From positions 1 to 14,417 of the forward strand of contig JAUWBH010000159.1 of NCBI GenBank assembly GCA_030605085.1: 14,417 bases of DNA, written 5' to 3'. Under the pieces are notes generated by a model, which worked only from the letters and a program-made list of their open reading frames with translations, did not search any database and was not told the origin of the DNA. Below, in pieces: positions 6,489-14,218 of the stretch; the first letter of the stretch is position 1, and every line of letters starts with the position of its first letter. The position numbers and the translations under genes are program-made. This DNA comes from Promethearchaeota archaeon. GTDB lineage: Archaea > Asgardarchaeota > Lokiarchaeia > Sigynarchaeales > SOKP01.

Positions 6489-7229
6489 ATGCCGTTAGAA
6501 CCTTTGATTTTGTTAAATGGAGTGTTTGGTCTTATCTTTGTTATTATATCAATAATTTTAGGCCTTATTATAACATCTAAATATTTTAAAACTAAAAATA
6601 AAAATATGTTATGCGTCGGGCTTACATGGATCTTTATGATTTCGGGATGGTATGGGACCAGTGCTTCGTTCTTAGTAGCTCTTATAATGGGAAACGAAGG
6701 TCTTTCGTTTCAAATGATTTTATTAATAAATTTTATTCCGTTGCCCGCAGGATTATTTCTCTGGCTAATCGCGACCACTAATTTTTTATATAAAGAAAAG
6801 CAAAAGATAATACTATTAGTTTTTAGCGTTATTACGGTGTTTTACTACATAACGTTTCTCTACATTGTATTTACAGATCCAAGCATCATTGGGTATAAAA
6901 TTTCGGCGGTAGATACAACTGGACATTTCTCGTTTTTATTGATATATGTAGTTTTTTTCGTATTAACTTTTCTAATTACAGGTGTTAAATTCGCATTGGA
7001 AACCATGAAGTTCGAGGATCGAGAAATGAAACTAAAGGGTAAGCTACTTTTACTAGCGTTTCCTTCGTTTTGTATTGGAGCAATATTAGATGCCATGATG
7101 CCTACAACAGCTTTGACCTTGGTGATTTTTCGACTTCTTTTAATTTCAAGCGCGATTGAATTTTATAGTGCGTTTATTATGCCAAAATGGATAAAAAAAT
7201 TCCTATTAAAGGATACCGAGACTAAATAA
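6489..7229 (+). CDS. Seven-helix integral membrane protein, function unknown
   Basis: A 246-residue protein with seven predicted membrane helices (about 8-30, 39-66, 76-98, 105-128, 147-169, 184-203, 205-228), little soluble sequence and a basic C-terminal tail. No enzymatic motif is visible. Polar or charged points within or next to helices include D201 near the start of helix 7 and the SAIEFYSAF segment at its end. I recall similar seven-helix proteins beginning with a PLILLNG-like motif as multi-copy families in Asgard genomes, but no function is known to me. Proximity to signalling genes makes a sensory or membrane-partner role possible; this is inference only. The ATG has a GAGGA site nine bases upstream. 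A relic of the first codons of a close paralogue starts four bases after its stop, showing that the family is locally duplicated. Confidence 0.85.
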   Translation: MPLEPLILLNGVFGLIFVIISIILGLIITSKYFKTKNKNMLCVGLTWIFMISGWYGTSASFLVALIMGNEGLSFQMILLINFIPLPAGLFLWLIATTNFLYKEKQKIILLVFSVITVFYYITFLYIVFTDPSIIGYKISAVDTTGHFSFLLIYVVFFVLTFLITGVKFALETMKFEDREMKLKGKLLLLAFPSFCIGAILDAMMPTTALTLVIFRLLLISSAIEFYSAFIMPKWIKKFLLKDTETK

Positions 7230-7232
7230 TTT

Positions 7233-7256
7233 ATGGCGTTAGAACCTTTGATAATG
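7233..7256 (+). pseudogene. Relic of the 5' end of a second seven-helix gene
   Basis: Eight codons MALEPLIM match the start of the preceding gene (MPLEPLIL) at 21 of 24 bases. The similarity then stops abruptly and the frame closes six codons later. The stop codon of the convergent TFIIB-HNH gene lies inside this relic, so the relic is the junction where that gene arrived or where a deletion ended. The missing remainder is not recognisable right of 9578. Confidence 0.65.
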
Positions 7257-9578
7257 TGCTTCAAAATAATACATTAAACGAACAATTCTTTTTCCCTCAT
7301 TGTTAATATAATATTTAATCGTTTTCCCTTGATCTCCTCTTATTTCAAGATATTTTTCCGAAACCCTATGATTTTCAAAGATATATTTATAATTTTTTAA
7401 TTTCAAATAACTTAACATTTCATTACGAGTAACCCCATCTTGACTTGGTTTTGATTCTGAGAGTTCGTAAAGTGCTTTTAAATACTGCACAAAAGGTTTA
7501 AGTTTCATTTTCACTTTCTCTAACTTTAAGGGATCTTTAATTAATATTGAATTACGAACAAGATTTAGTTTAAACCTAATATTCGTCTCTTTGCTATCCT
7601 CACGAAATTTTTTGATTACATTTTGATTGTCGTAAATCATATCAATAGTTCCCATGTCTTCGTGGAGTATCCTATGGCAGTTACGGCAAATAAAAGCTCC
7701 TTGTTGTCTTTCCAATTCCTCGACAACTCCAGAACATGGAAGGCTCTCTATTAATCCTTTAATTTTTTTTCTTATTCCTTGCTCTTGTTCTCTTTGAATT
7801 GGCGTTAGCTCTTTCAATTCATATAAATGACCAAAATCAAATGCGGGAAGATGTTCTCTTGTGTTAAATTCTCCACAAACGGGGCATACTCCTCCAGAAG
7901 TACGATCTATCATGTATCTTCTCTTTAAATGATACAAAATATGCCCTCTAACCTCTTCACGTCTTTTTTTTAAGTCAAAAATCTTCGAGTTAAATTTCCT
8001 TCTTTTTAATGGTTTAAGTATATGGGAAGGGATATTATCTACGCAAACCATAACGAGTGCCCGAATAATCTCGGCGGGAAGTACGAATATGTCTTGAGGA
8101 AAATTTTTAGGTATGTCTTCCCAAATAATAAGCTTCCTAAAATTATTAAAATGAATAGCGTTAACAATTTGATGATGACACGAACATATCAAAGTTACTT
8201 TTTCTTTTTCCATATCTTTTATTAGTTTGAGTAAGAAATGTGGGTTTCCTCGATTTTTGGTAAATAAACTAAATAATTCTTTGGCTGAATAACCTTCTAT
8301 TTTTGTACTTTCGTGATGAAATTCTTTAGATCTTATTCTCGGGGAAGATGTATTTATTTTAAGTCTCTCAATTAAACATTCGGGACATGTGGCTAACCCA
8401 GTTTTATAATCAAAATAGTTTCCTTTGTGGATATACTTCATTATGAAAAGCTTTATTTTATTTCCAACGATTTTTTCTCTCCGCGCATTTGTTCTATACT
8501 CAGATTGCATCTGAACGGGGAATAAATTGAGATATTTAGTATTTTTTAAAAATTTAAAAATTTCTCCAATTATTTTAAAGAGAGCGTTGTCTGTAAAAAA
8601 TAAACCAACACCCATATTCATTAAAAATTTAGTGAAATGTTTTACAGAAAAATCAGCACCAATTATTTTATGAGATTTGTTTGATATTATCAATAATTTT
8701 ATTATGTCAACTAAATCGGAAAAATATTTAGTAAATGAATCTGGATAATTGGTTGCAATATTTTGAAGTGTTTTAGTCTCTTTTTCTGTAAGCTGTTTAA
8801 GTAAATTATGATCTTTATTTGCACTAATAATAATTTCTTTTAAATGCGAAACGAGTTTAAGTGTACTAATTTCTTTTAAATGCGAAACAAGTTTATATAA
8901 GTCAATCTCGTTATCAATTAGTAGTTCGAAAAAATAGAGGGATAAGATTTTTCTACAATTTGCCAAATAGGCATGATGAAAATCAAATTCTAATTTTTTC
9001 GCTAAATTTTTGTACCACAAGTTATAAAGCCTGACAACTGCACTATGTGATACTCTCACCATTTTTGAAATCTTTCTTACGCTAATTATAGGCATATTCT
9101 CGTTTGAGACCAAAACAGCGTAAATAATTGCCGCCGCATTTGTTAATGGATTTGCGTCTTTGCGTATAGTTATGTCACCTCTTATGGCTCTTGAAATATG
9201 TTGGTCTAGTATACCCTCAGCTTTTTCTAATATAAGTTCTTTTTGATTAACTGTGGCTTCAAGTAGGGGAATTAATCTTCTTATTTCGCTCATCGTTTTT
9301 TCCTTAAAGTTGGGAACATTGAGTGGAAAAGATTTATCTGTCTTTTTTATCACTTTTTGTTCATTCTCTGAATTTACTATTTCTGTTGTAGATTCTCTAG
9401 AATCTGAAATATTCACGTAATTTTTAATAAATAGCTCATATCTCTTACCCAATAACGATTTCAATTCTTCAGAAGGAAGTTTGCTTAGTATATGTCTTAA
9501 TTCTTCTTTATCTTCTTCTGTAAGTTGCTCCTTTTGAATAATCTTTATTAATTTAGATTTTTCATTTATGCTTACCAT
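7239..9578 (-). CDS. TFIIB-like cyclin domain fused to two HNH-type zinc modules and a winged helix
   Basis: 779 residues, no membrane segment. Residues about 90-195 resemble the cyclin repeat of archaeal TFB: NPLTNAAAIIYAVLV, then a helix-turn-helix with VSHSAVVRLYNLW. Two HNH-like modules follow. Module 1 has C398-x2-C401, F420-H421-H422 and C465-S-C467-H468, with H476. Module 2 has C565-x2-C568, FDFGHL (H584) and C631-x2-C634-H635-x3-H639. The last 85 residues look like a winged helix (IKYYINNEGKRIV). Family knowledge suggests DNA binding plus possible nuclease activity; cleavage is inferred, and the modules could be structural zinc ribbons. A 12-residue tandem duplication lies at 229-252. 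An in-frame stop upstream and no earlier start fix ATG 9578. The gene ends inside a relic of another gene, consistent with insertion. It may be a homing or mobile element, a defence gene or a regulator. Confidence 0.85.
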   Translation of the reverse strand: MVSINEKSKLIKIIQKEQLTEEDKEELRHILSKLPSEELKSLLGKRYELFIKNYVNISDSRESTTEIVNSENEQKVIKKTDKSFPLNVPNFKEKTMSEIRRLIPLLEATVNQKELILEKAEGILDQHISRAIRGDITIRKDANPLTNAAAIIYAVLVSNENMPIISVRKISKMVRVSHSAVVRLYNLWYKNLAKKLEFDFHHAYLANCRKILSLYFFELLIDNEIDLYKLVSHLKEISTLKLVSHLKEIIISANKDHNLLKQLTEKETKTLQNIATNYPDSFTKYFSDLVDIIKLLIISNKSHKIIGADFSVKHFTKFLMNMGVGLFFTDNALFKIIGEIFKFLKNTKYLNLFPVQMQSEYRTNARREKIVGNKIKLFIMKYIHKGNYFDYKTGLATCPECLIERLKINTSSPRIRSKEFHHESTKIEGYSAKELFSLFTKNRGNPHFLLKLIKDMEKEKVTLICSCHHQIVNAIHFNNFRKLIIWEDIPKNFPQDIFVLPAEIIRALVMVCVDNIPSHILKPLKRRKFNSKIFDLKKRREEVRGHILYHLKRRYMIDRTSGGVCPVCGEFNTREHLPAFDFGHLYELKELTPIQREQEQGIRKKIKGLIESLPCSGVVEELERQQGAFICRNCHRILHEDMGTIDMIYDNQNVIKKFREDSKETNIRFKLNLVRNSILIKDPLKLEKVKMKLKPFVQYLKALYELSESKPSQDGVTRNEMLSYLKLKNYKYIFENHRVSEKYLEIRGDQGKTIKYYINNEGKRIVRLMYYFEAHYQRF
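8831..8895 (-). repeat. In-frame tandem duplication within the TFIIB-HNH gene
   Basis: A 29-base sequence at 8831-8859 repeats at 8867-8895 with one difference and a 36-base period, giving KLVSHLKEISTL followed by KLVSHLKEIIIS. The frame is kept. Near-identity suggests recent slippage. Confidence 0.9.
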
Positions 9579-9619
9579 TGTACTTTTATATAGATTTTCC
9601 CTTAAAATCTCCTTGAATA

Positions 9620-9627
9620 TTTTTATA
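9620..9627 (-). promoter_or_regulatory. TATA-like box for the TFIIB-HNH gene
   Basis: TATAAAAA on the minus strand, 42 bases before the ATG, leaving a leader of about 15-20 bases. A second TATATAAA at 9585-9592 is only seven bases from the ATG, too close to serve this start. Confidence 0.35.
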
Positions 9628-9758
9628 TCAGATTTATTCTTTCTTCTATTCTTAATAAATCATCTTTTATCGAATCCCTATTCATGTAAAAACAGAAGGA
9701 TTCTTGTGATTAAAATTTGAACTCTCTTAAAAATTAATAATTTTTTTAATATTTCGTA

Positions 9759-9953
9759 TTGAAAAAGGTTGTATACGAGAATTGTTTATACTGGAAAAAG
9801 CAAAGAAGTATAGGATTTGAAGAATGTGGATACATCGCTGGTATAAATCACCCAGTGGAAAACTTCCCTGCTAATTCAGAAATAGAATATGTTGGTAAAG
9901 CAGGAATAGGAGAGATATTTTTCCGAAAGATATTTAATAATAATGAAATTTAA
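9759..9953 (+). CDS. Small hypothetical protein (64 residues), uncertain
   Basis: The frame opens at TTG 9759 just after an in-frame stop and reads KKVVYENCLYWKK, ending FRKIFNNNEI. Composition is protein-like, with two cysteines (C9, C23), G/P turns and no membrane helix. No ribosome binding site is visible and no family is recognised. It could be a short real gene or a fragment of a larger one lost at the edge of the TFIIB-HNH insertion. It shows no similarity to the seven-helix protein. The next gene starts 33 bases later on the same strand. Confidence 0.4.
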   Translation: MKKVVYENCLYWKKQRSIGFEECGYIAGINHPVENFPANSEIEYVGKAGIGEIFFRKIFNNNEI

Positions 9954-9986
9954 TACTTACAAATTAATGTGGAAAAATGAAGAATT

Positions 9987-10778
9987 ATGGTAGACTACTC
10001 TTTAAAACGTGTGATCATTAAATTTATCGATGCTAATTGGAAATTGCTTTATATCGTTTTGATGACTTTTTTTACGATTATAATTATTACATGTAATGTA
10101 ATCGCGAAACGAGGTTGGGACTTATTTCCAATCATCATGATCGTGTGGTGGATTTGTTCAATTTATATTCCAAAACATTCAACTACGCCTTCTAGGGCAT
10201 TCATCATTCTTGTTTTTTTTGTATTTCTCGATGGGTTAATCGATAGCTTGTCGACTGGACAATTAAAATGGATTGGCTACCCTTGGATTTTAGGTTATTG
10301 GTATAATTTGTATCCAGTTGTTGAGCCAACGCATCCGATTACCGCCATCTATCTCGTAACTTTATGGATATTTGCCATTCCTTACAGGTCTCTCACAATC
10401 GGAGCCTATTTTGTCACAAATTATTACGATGTGGATTTTAATGAGCGACCGCAACGATTTGAAAAGTTTTTTGATAAAGAGAGAAAAAAAATCGTACTAT
10501 TTTATTTAATAGGAGGAGCTATTGTAATAAGTCTTATCTGTGATTGGATTAATTTCTTAATAAGACCACAAATACCCGATTTCGATGTGTATGTTCCACC
10601 ACTTGGTTTCTGGACCGTTGAAAAAATGGCGATAAGAACGGTACTTGTCTTGATAATTGCGGCATATTGTTTTTATTTAGCCGTTCGAGAAAAAGAAACT
10701 AAGGGCTCTTTAATTGTAATTCTTTTCGTTCTTATTTTGATTTTGTATTTAATGAAATTTCTAATTGCATTAATCTGA
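9987..10778 (+). CDS. Polytopic membrane protein, unknown family
   Basis: 263 residues with six or seven membrane segments (about 19-40, 46-61, 69-88, 119-145, 168-192, 213-231, 240-262). The N-terminus is short, cytoplasmic and basic. A loop of about 30 residues after helix 3 is aromatic and proline-rich (WIGYPWILGYWYNLYPVVEP). A charged loop at about 146-168 (NERPQRFEKFFDKERKK) is probably cytoplasmic. No transport signature or catalytic motif is recognised. An in-frame TGA two codons before ATG 9987 fixes the start; no strong ribosome site is present. It is convergent with the methyltransferase gene, 92 bases between stops, and shares no visible similarity with the seven-helix protein upstream. 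Function unknown. Confidence 0.83.
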   Translation: MVDYSLKRVIIKFIDANWKLLYIVLMTFFTIIIITCNVIAKRGWDLFPIIMIVWWICSIYIPKHSTTPSRAFIILVFFVFLDGLIDSLSTGQLKWIGYPWILGYWYNLYPVVEPTHPITAIYLVTLWIFAIPYRSLTIGAYFVTNYYDVDFNERPQRFEKFFDKERKKIVLFYLIGGAIVISLICDWINFLIRPQIPDFDVYVPPLGFWTVEKMAIRTVLVLIIAAYCFYLAVREKETKGSLIVILFVLILILYLMKFLIALI

Positions 10779-10817
10779 CAACTCCTCCAATAAATCGATA
10801 TTGTAATACAAAATTTC

Positions 10818-10823
10818 TTTTTT
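10818..10823 (+). terminator. T-rich tract after the membrane protein
   Basis: Six T followed by ATTT, about 40 bases after the stop and before the convergent methyltransferase. Weak candidate for a hairpin-free archaeal terminator. Confidence 0.3.
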
Positions 10824-10870
10824 ATTTAAGATTTATTAACAATGATTAACACAATTTTGATTTTATTAAG

Positions 10871-11641
10871 CTAGTTTTTAATACCCCAAATAATAATTCC
10901 GGCTCTTTTAAAAACGATTTCATCATTTTTAATATATAAAAATTTCGAGATTTCAAAATCGCTTAAACCTTTTTCAATTAATTTATTTAATTTCTTTAAA
11001 TTTTTCTTCGACTGTACTGCATGATTGAGATATTCATTAAAATTATGTTCAACCTCAGTTACTAATTTTTTTGAAATTTTAATATTATAGCTTTCAAATA
11101 AATTAATAAAATCCTCCTTCGATAATGCGTAATTATGACTAATATCTATTTTTTTTTCGAAATCTTCAAAAAAATTATTTATTTTTTCGTTTCTATATGC
11201 CATTATGTCTCCAATACAAATTTTGCCATATTTTTTAACACAACGCACCATTTCAGAAAAAACTGTACTATAATTTCTCATATGATGAAAAGAAGATTGA
11301 CAAGAAATAGCTGTAAAGAAAGCATCTTCAAATGGTATTTTTTCTACATCAGTACAAATGAAATTGATATTTGTAAGTTGGTTAATATGTGCCTTATTTT
11401 CAGCTAACTTAATCATATTATCAGATATATCTATTCCATGAACCTCCTTTATTTTTTTAGCGCAAAAAACTGCAAATTCGCCTGAACCACACGCTACATC
11501 TAAAAGTATATCATCTGTTTTTAATTTACAAGAATCATAAAAAAGCTCTATGAAATCTAAATTCTTACGAGCCCATTTAGAAAATTTTTCTGCTTGTTTA
11601 TTAAATTGAGCTTTAATAATTTTTTTATGCAAATCTACCAC
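10871..11641 (-). CDS. Class I SAM-dependent methyltransferase
   Basis: A 256-residue cytoplasmic enzyme of the UbiE/Methyltransf_11 type. Seen: SAM-binding motif I LDVACGSGEF (48-57), acidic residue ending strand 2 in GIDIS (D71), motif III region CTDVEKIPFED (97-106) and the post-motif SFHHM (118-122). The fold and methyl transfer from SAM are family knowledge; the acceptor cannot be deduced. The C-terminal part (about 150-256) is variable and probably forms the substrate lid. The start is GTG; no ribosome site is visible, but a TATA-like TTAAAATAAA 21-30 bases upstream fits a leaderless transcript. The N-terminus (AQFNKQAEKFSKWA) is typical for the family, so the start is credible. It is convergent with the membrane protein and lies downstream of the beta-CASP gene on the same strand, but a T-run between them argues for separate transcription. 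Confidence 0.9.
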   Translation of the reverse strand: MVDLHKKIIKAQFNKQAEKFSKWARKNLDFIELFYDSCKLKTDDILLDVACGSGEFAVFCAKKIKEVHGIDISDNMIKLAENKAHINQLTNINFICTDVEKIPFEDAFFTAISCQSSFHHMRNYSTVFSEMVRCVKKYGKICIGDIMAYRNEKINNFFEDFEKKIDISHNYALSKEDFINLFESYNIKISKKLVTEVEHNFNEYLNHAVQSKKNLKKLNKLIEKGLSDFEISKFLYIKNDEIVFKRAGIIIWGIKN

Positions 11642-11661
11642 GATTAAATATGAAGGATTTG

Positions 11662-11671
11662 TTTATTTTAA
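11662..11671 (-). promoter_or_regulatory. TATA-like box of the methyltransferase
   Basis: TTAAAATAAA on the minus strand, 21-30 bases before the GTG, consistent with leaderless transcription. Predicted from position only. Confidence 0.35.
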
Positions 11672-11762
11672 TTTGAGTTATGTTTCTTCTAGACTTCTTA
11701 ATTAGTTTCTATGCATTAATGTGGAAATCTAATAACTGATCTCAATTAAGGTTTTTGTAAAG

Positions 11763-11770
11763 AAAAAAAA
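11763..11770 (-). terminator. T-run terminator after the beta-CASP gene
   Basis: Eight consecutive T on the minus strand, about 36 bases after the TAA stop and before the methyltransferase promoter. No strong hairpin was seen. The rest of 11642-11806 holds no gene. Confidence 0.4.
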
Positions 11771-11806
11771 TTAAGTGGGGAAGAGAAAACTCAAAATAAG
11801 ATAAGC

Positions 11807-14218
11807 TCAGTTGAGAATCATAAGTCTTCTTTTTTGAGGAACGCTTACTTTTTCAACCCCTAAAAGTCTTACTTCTTTAGCTACATCCACTAGCTTTTTA
11901 GGTGATTGGTGAAAAAAGCAAACTTCTTTTGGCTCAAGGCTTTTTATCATCTCAATTAATTGCGTTTTATCGCCATGAAGCTTTATTTTAAGCTGTGGGG
12001 CAAAGGTATTGAGCAATAGTGCTCTATGCATAAATTTCCAAGTTTCAGAAAATACGATCTCGTTATTCCCCTCTATTAAATCCAGACCGGGTTGCTCGTG
12101 GATTGCTCCAGAGAGAAAAACTAGATTGTGTGGATTACGTCCAATTATATTAATAACAGGTCTTATAATTCCGTAAGAAAGATCTGGGGGATGAGATATT
12201 ATAATATTGTTTTTCTTTCTCAAGAAATCTAAATCTTTGTGATCAAACCATCTTATTTTAATACTACTGAAGGGATTGGCTTTATCTCGAATTAATCTTG
12301 AAATAGGTCCGTAAATATACTCGTATCGATGGTTAATTACTTGTATGTTCTTTCTTACCATCTGGTCAACATATATATTAGGTCTATTTTTGTAGTTTCG
12401 CTTTAATTGGAGCTTTCTAAAATATCTCCATATCATAAGCATAAAAGAAATAGCTAGTGAAGATGGATCAGCGCCGATTAAACAATTATCACCAAATTCC
12501 GCTTTTTGTTCTAAAAATAAAATTAAACTGTGAAAATGCTGAGAAGGATTGCCAAAATCCTCATGAGCACACGATGCGTCAATTAAAAGGAAATCTAATG
12601 GTCGTGAAATTTGGCCTAAAAATCTTCTCGTCCCGGCAAACGGAGAATAGTCGTGTAACGTATAATCGCCGGAAAATAAAAATCGATAATTATTAACTTT
12701 TGCCAATAATATCAATGCTCCCGGCATATGTCCAGCGTGATAAAAAGAAAGAAAACTTTTATCTTTAAATTCTATTTTATCACCATTCTCTACATATATT
12801 ACGTTTTTAATTATGTTCCGATATTCTTCTTCCTCAATTTCTTCGTGACTTTCTTGTTTTAAAAAATTTGAATCTCTCAGCATATATAAATCTAAGGTAA
12901 TTCTGGAACATAAAATCGGAACATCTGGATGTAATTTAATAAGCTCTTTAAGCCCTGAGATATGATCAAAATGGCTATGAGAAATAAAAATGATATCGAT
13001 CTTAGGTTTAAAAGAATGAATCTTTGAATTTGAAAGACTTGAATCGTCATCCTTAATGTTATTTTCCTGAAAATCTTCTAAATCTTTTTCTTGACTTGTT
13101 TCTTCACTAGATTCTTCAAACTTTAATAATTTTTCTATCTGTTCTTTACTTTCAGTGCCTTTCCCTTCAGTTTTTATCGAATTGTCAGCTTGACTATCTT
13201 GTTCTAAAATAAAATCGTTCAAATTCTCAAGATAAGTTTCAATATAATCAAAATATTCTTCGGTAATCCCACAATCTAGCAAAATATTTAGTTTTCCTAA
13301 TCCTAAAATAAGACTATTATGATTAGGTTTTAATGCTAAGGGATAAAGAGTAACTTTGTTTACTCTGATTTTTTCAGATTTATCTGTACTATCTGATACA
13401 GAAATTTCTTTAAAATAATCGACACTAAATCTCTTTTCAATTTTATCTATGGCGATTGAAATCTCACTGGGACCAACAGAAACTTCTGTAATATAAAAAT
13501 ACCAACCATATTGTTTTACTAAATTTTCTAAATTTTCATACATCAAATCTCCAATTAAGGATTTAATAACGATAACTTTTTCTTTTTGATAATAAAGAAT
13601 TTTCCTTATAGCCTTTTTCTCACTTAACGGAATAAGCTCATTTTTCGAAAAAAAGTCGCTTAAAACCTCTTTAATTGGTTTTTGAACGATATTATTTGAT
13701 TTAATAATTTTCAAATAAAACACGTATTCTTTAGTTTTGTATAAAGAGCGCATATTAGCCTTCTGTTTAAGGGGTAAAGTTAAATCCTCAAATTGAAACT
13801 CTTCAATAGCGATTGTTTTTTCGTCTTTTTTAACTTTTTCTTTTGCTTTCTTACTTTTCTTTATTTTCTTTTTAGATTCTACTTCCTCTGTTTCAGAAAT
13901 AAAAAAGAACCAACCGTACGTATTTATTAATTTATTGCGATTCCAGATAATCTCTTTTCCATATTTAGTAATAAATATAATAATTCGGTCTTCTTGGCAA
14001 TAAATAATTTTTGAGATTGAATTTTTAGTTTTATTTGGTATAAAGAATTTTGAAAAAAAATGGTTTAAAACTTCTTTAATTGGTTTTTGAGGAATTCTTT
14101 TCTCTTCCATGAATTTTATTTTTTGCTTGTAAGACTTAATTTTATAGGTAGGACTTAATTCTTTTTTTTCTTCGAGCAAAATTGATTTATTTGAAAATTT
14201 AAATTCCTCTTTACTCAT
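11807..14218 (-). CDS. Beta-CASP metallo-beta-lactamase-fold nuclease-like protein with duplicated N-terminal domain
   Basis: 803 residues, soluble. Metallo-beta-lactamase motifs are complete: D315 (ILLDCG), H414-x-H416-x-D418-H419 (HSHFDH), H497 (HAGHMPGA) and D518 (FSGDYT). Beta-CASP motifs A (D547), B (H748 in KLHGDK) and C (H770 in VCFFH) are also present. This suggests a zinc-dependent RNase of the CPSF/RNase J superfamily; activity is inferred. It lacks the RNase J GGMxEIG start and the aCPSF1 KH domains. Instead it has two copies of an unrecognised domain (about 25-110 and 160-247; shared QKPIKEVL..FFSK, Y.Q, YGW.F.I.E) joined by a lysine-rich linker (116-134). An acidic, low-complexity insertion (about 333-405) separates D315 from the HSHFDH motif. 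ATG 14218 is the first start after an in-frame TAA two codons upstream. Confidence 0.9.
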   Translation of the reverse strand: MSKEEFKFSNKSILLEEKKELSPTYKIKSYKQKIKFMEEKRIPQKPIKEVLNHFFSKFFIPNKTKNSISKIIYCQEDRIIIFITKYGKEIIWNRNKLINTYGWFFFISETEEVESKKKIKKSKKAKEKVKKDEKTIAIEEFQFEDLTLPLKQKANMRSLYKTKEYVFYLKIIKSNNIVQKPIKEVLSDFFSKNELIPLSEKKAIRKILYYQKEKVIVIKSLIGDLMYENLENLVKQYGWYFYITEVSVGPSEISIAIDKIEKRFSVDYFKEISVSDSTDKSEKIRVNKVTLYPLALKPNHNSLILGLGKLNILLDCGITEEYFDYIETYLENLNDFILEQDSQADNSIKTEGKGTESKEQIEKLLKFEESSEETSQEKDLEDFQENNIKDDDSSLSNSKIHSFKPKIDIIFISHSHFDHISGLKELIKLHPDVPILCSRITLDLYMLRDSNFLKQESHEEIEEEEYRNIIKNVIYVENGDKIEFKDKSFLSFYHAGHMPGALILLAKVNNYRFLFSGDYTLHDYSPFAGTRRFLGQISRPLDFLLIDASCAHEDFGNPSQHFHSLILFLEQKAEFGDNCLIGADPSSLAISFMLMIWRYFRKLQLKRNYKNRPNIYVDQMVRKNIQVINHRYEYIYGPISRLIRDKANPFSSIKIRWFDHKDLDFLRKKNNIIISHPPDLSYGIIRPVINIIGRNPHNLVFLSGAIHEQPGLDLIEGNNEIVFSETWKFMHRALLLNTFAPQLKIKLHGDKTQLIEMIKSLEPKEVCFFHQSPKKLVDVAKEVRLLGVEKVSVPQKRRLMILN

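Noticed and set aside
8022..8225. Plus-strand frame of 67 codons
   Set aside because: Lies wholly antisense to the TFIIB-HNH coding sequence, with low-complexity F/K content; a shadow frame.
9579..9660. N-terminal extension of the TFIIB-HNH protein
   Set aside because: The frame is open for about 28 codons upstream and looks protein-like, but has no ATG, GTG or TTG before a TGA.
7239..9700. Terminal inverted repeats of a transposon around the TFIIB-HNH gene
   Set aside because: No inverted match between the two flanks was found by eye; insertion is argued only from the relic.
9675..9750. Another kinase-tail relic (ACAGAAGGATTC and AAATTAATAAT resemble parts of 6292 and 1876)
   Set aside because: Matches are short, A+T-rich and not collinear in frame; chance cannot be excluded.
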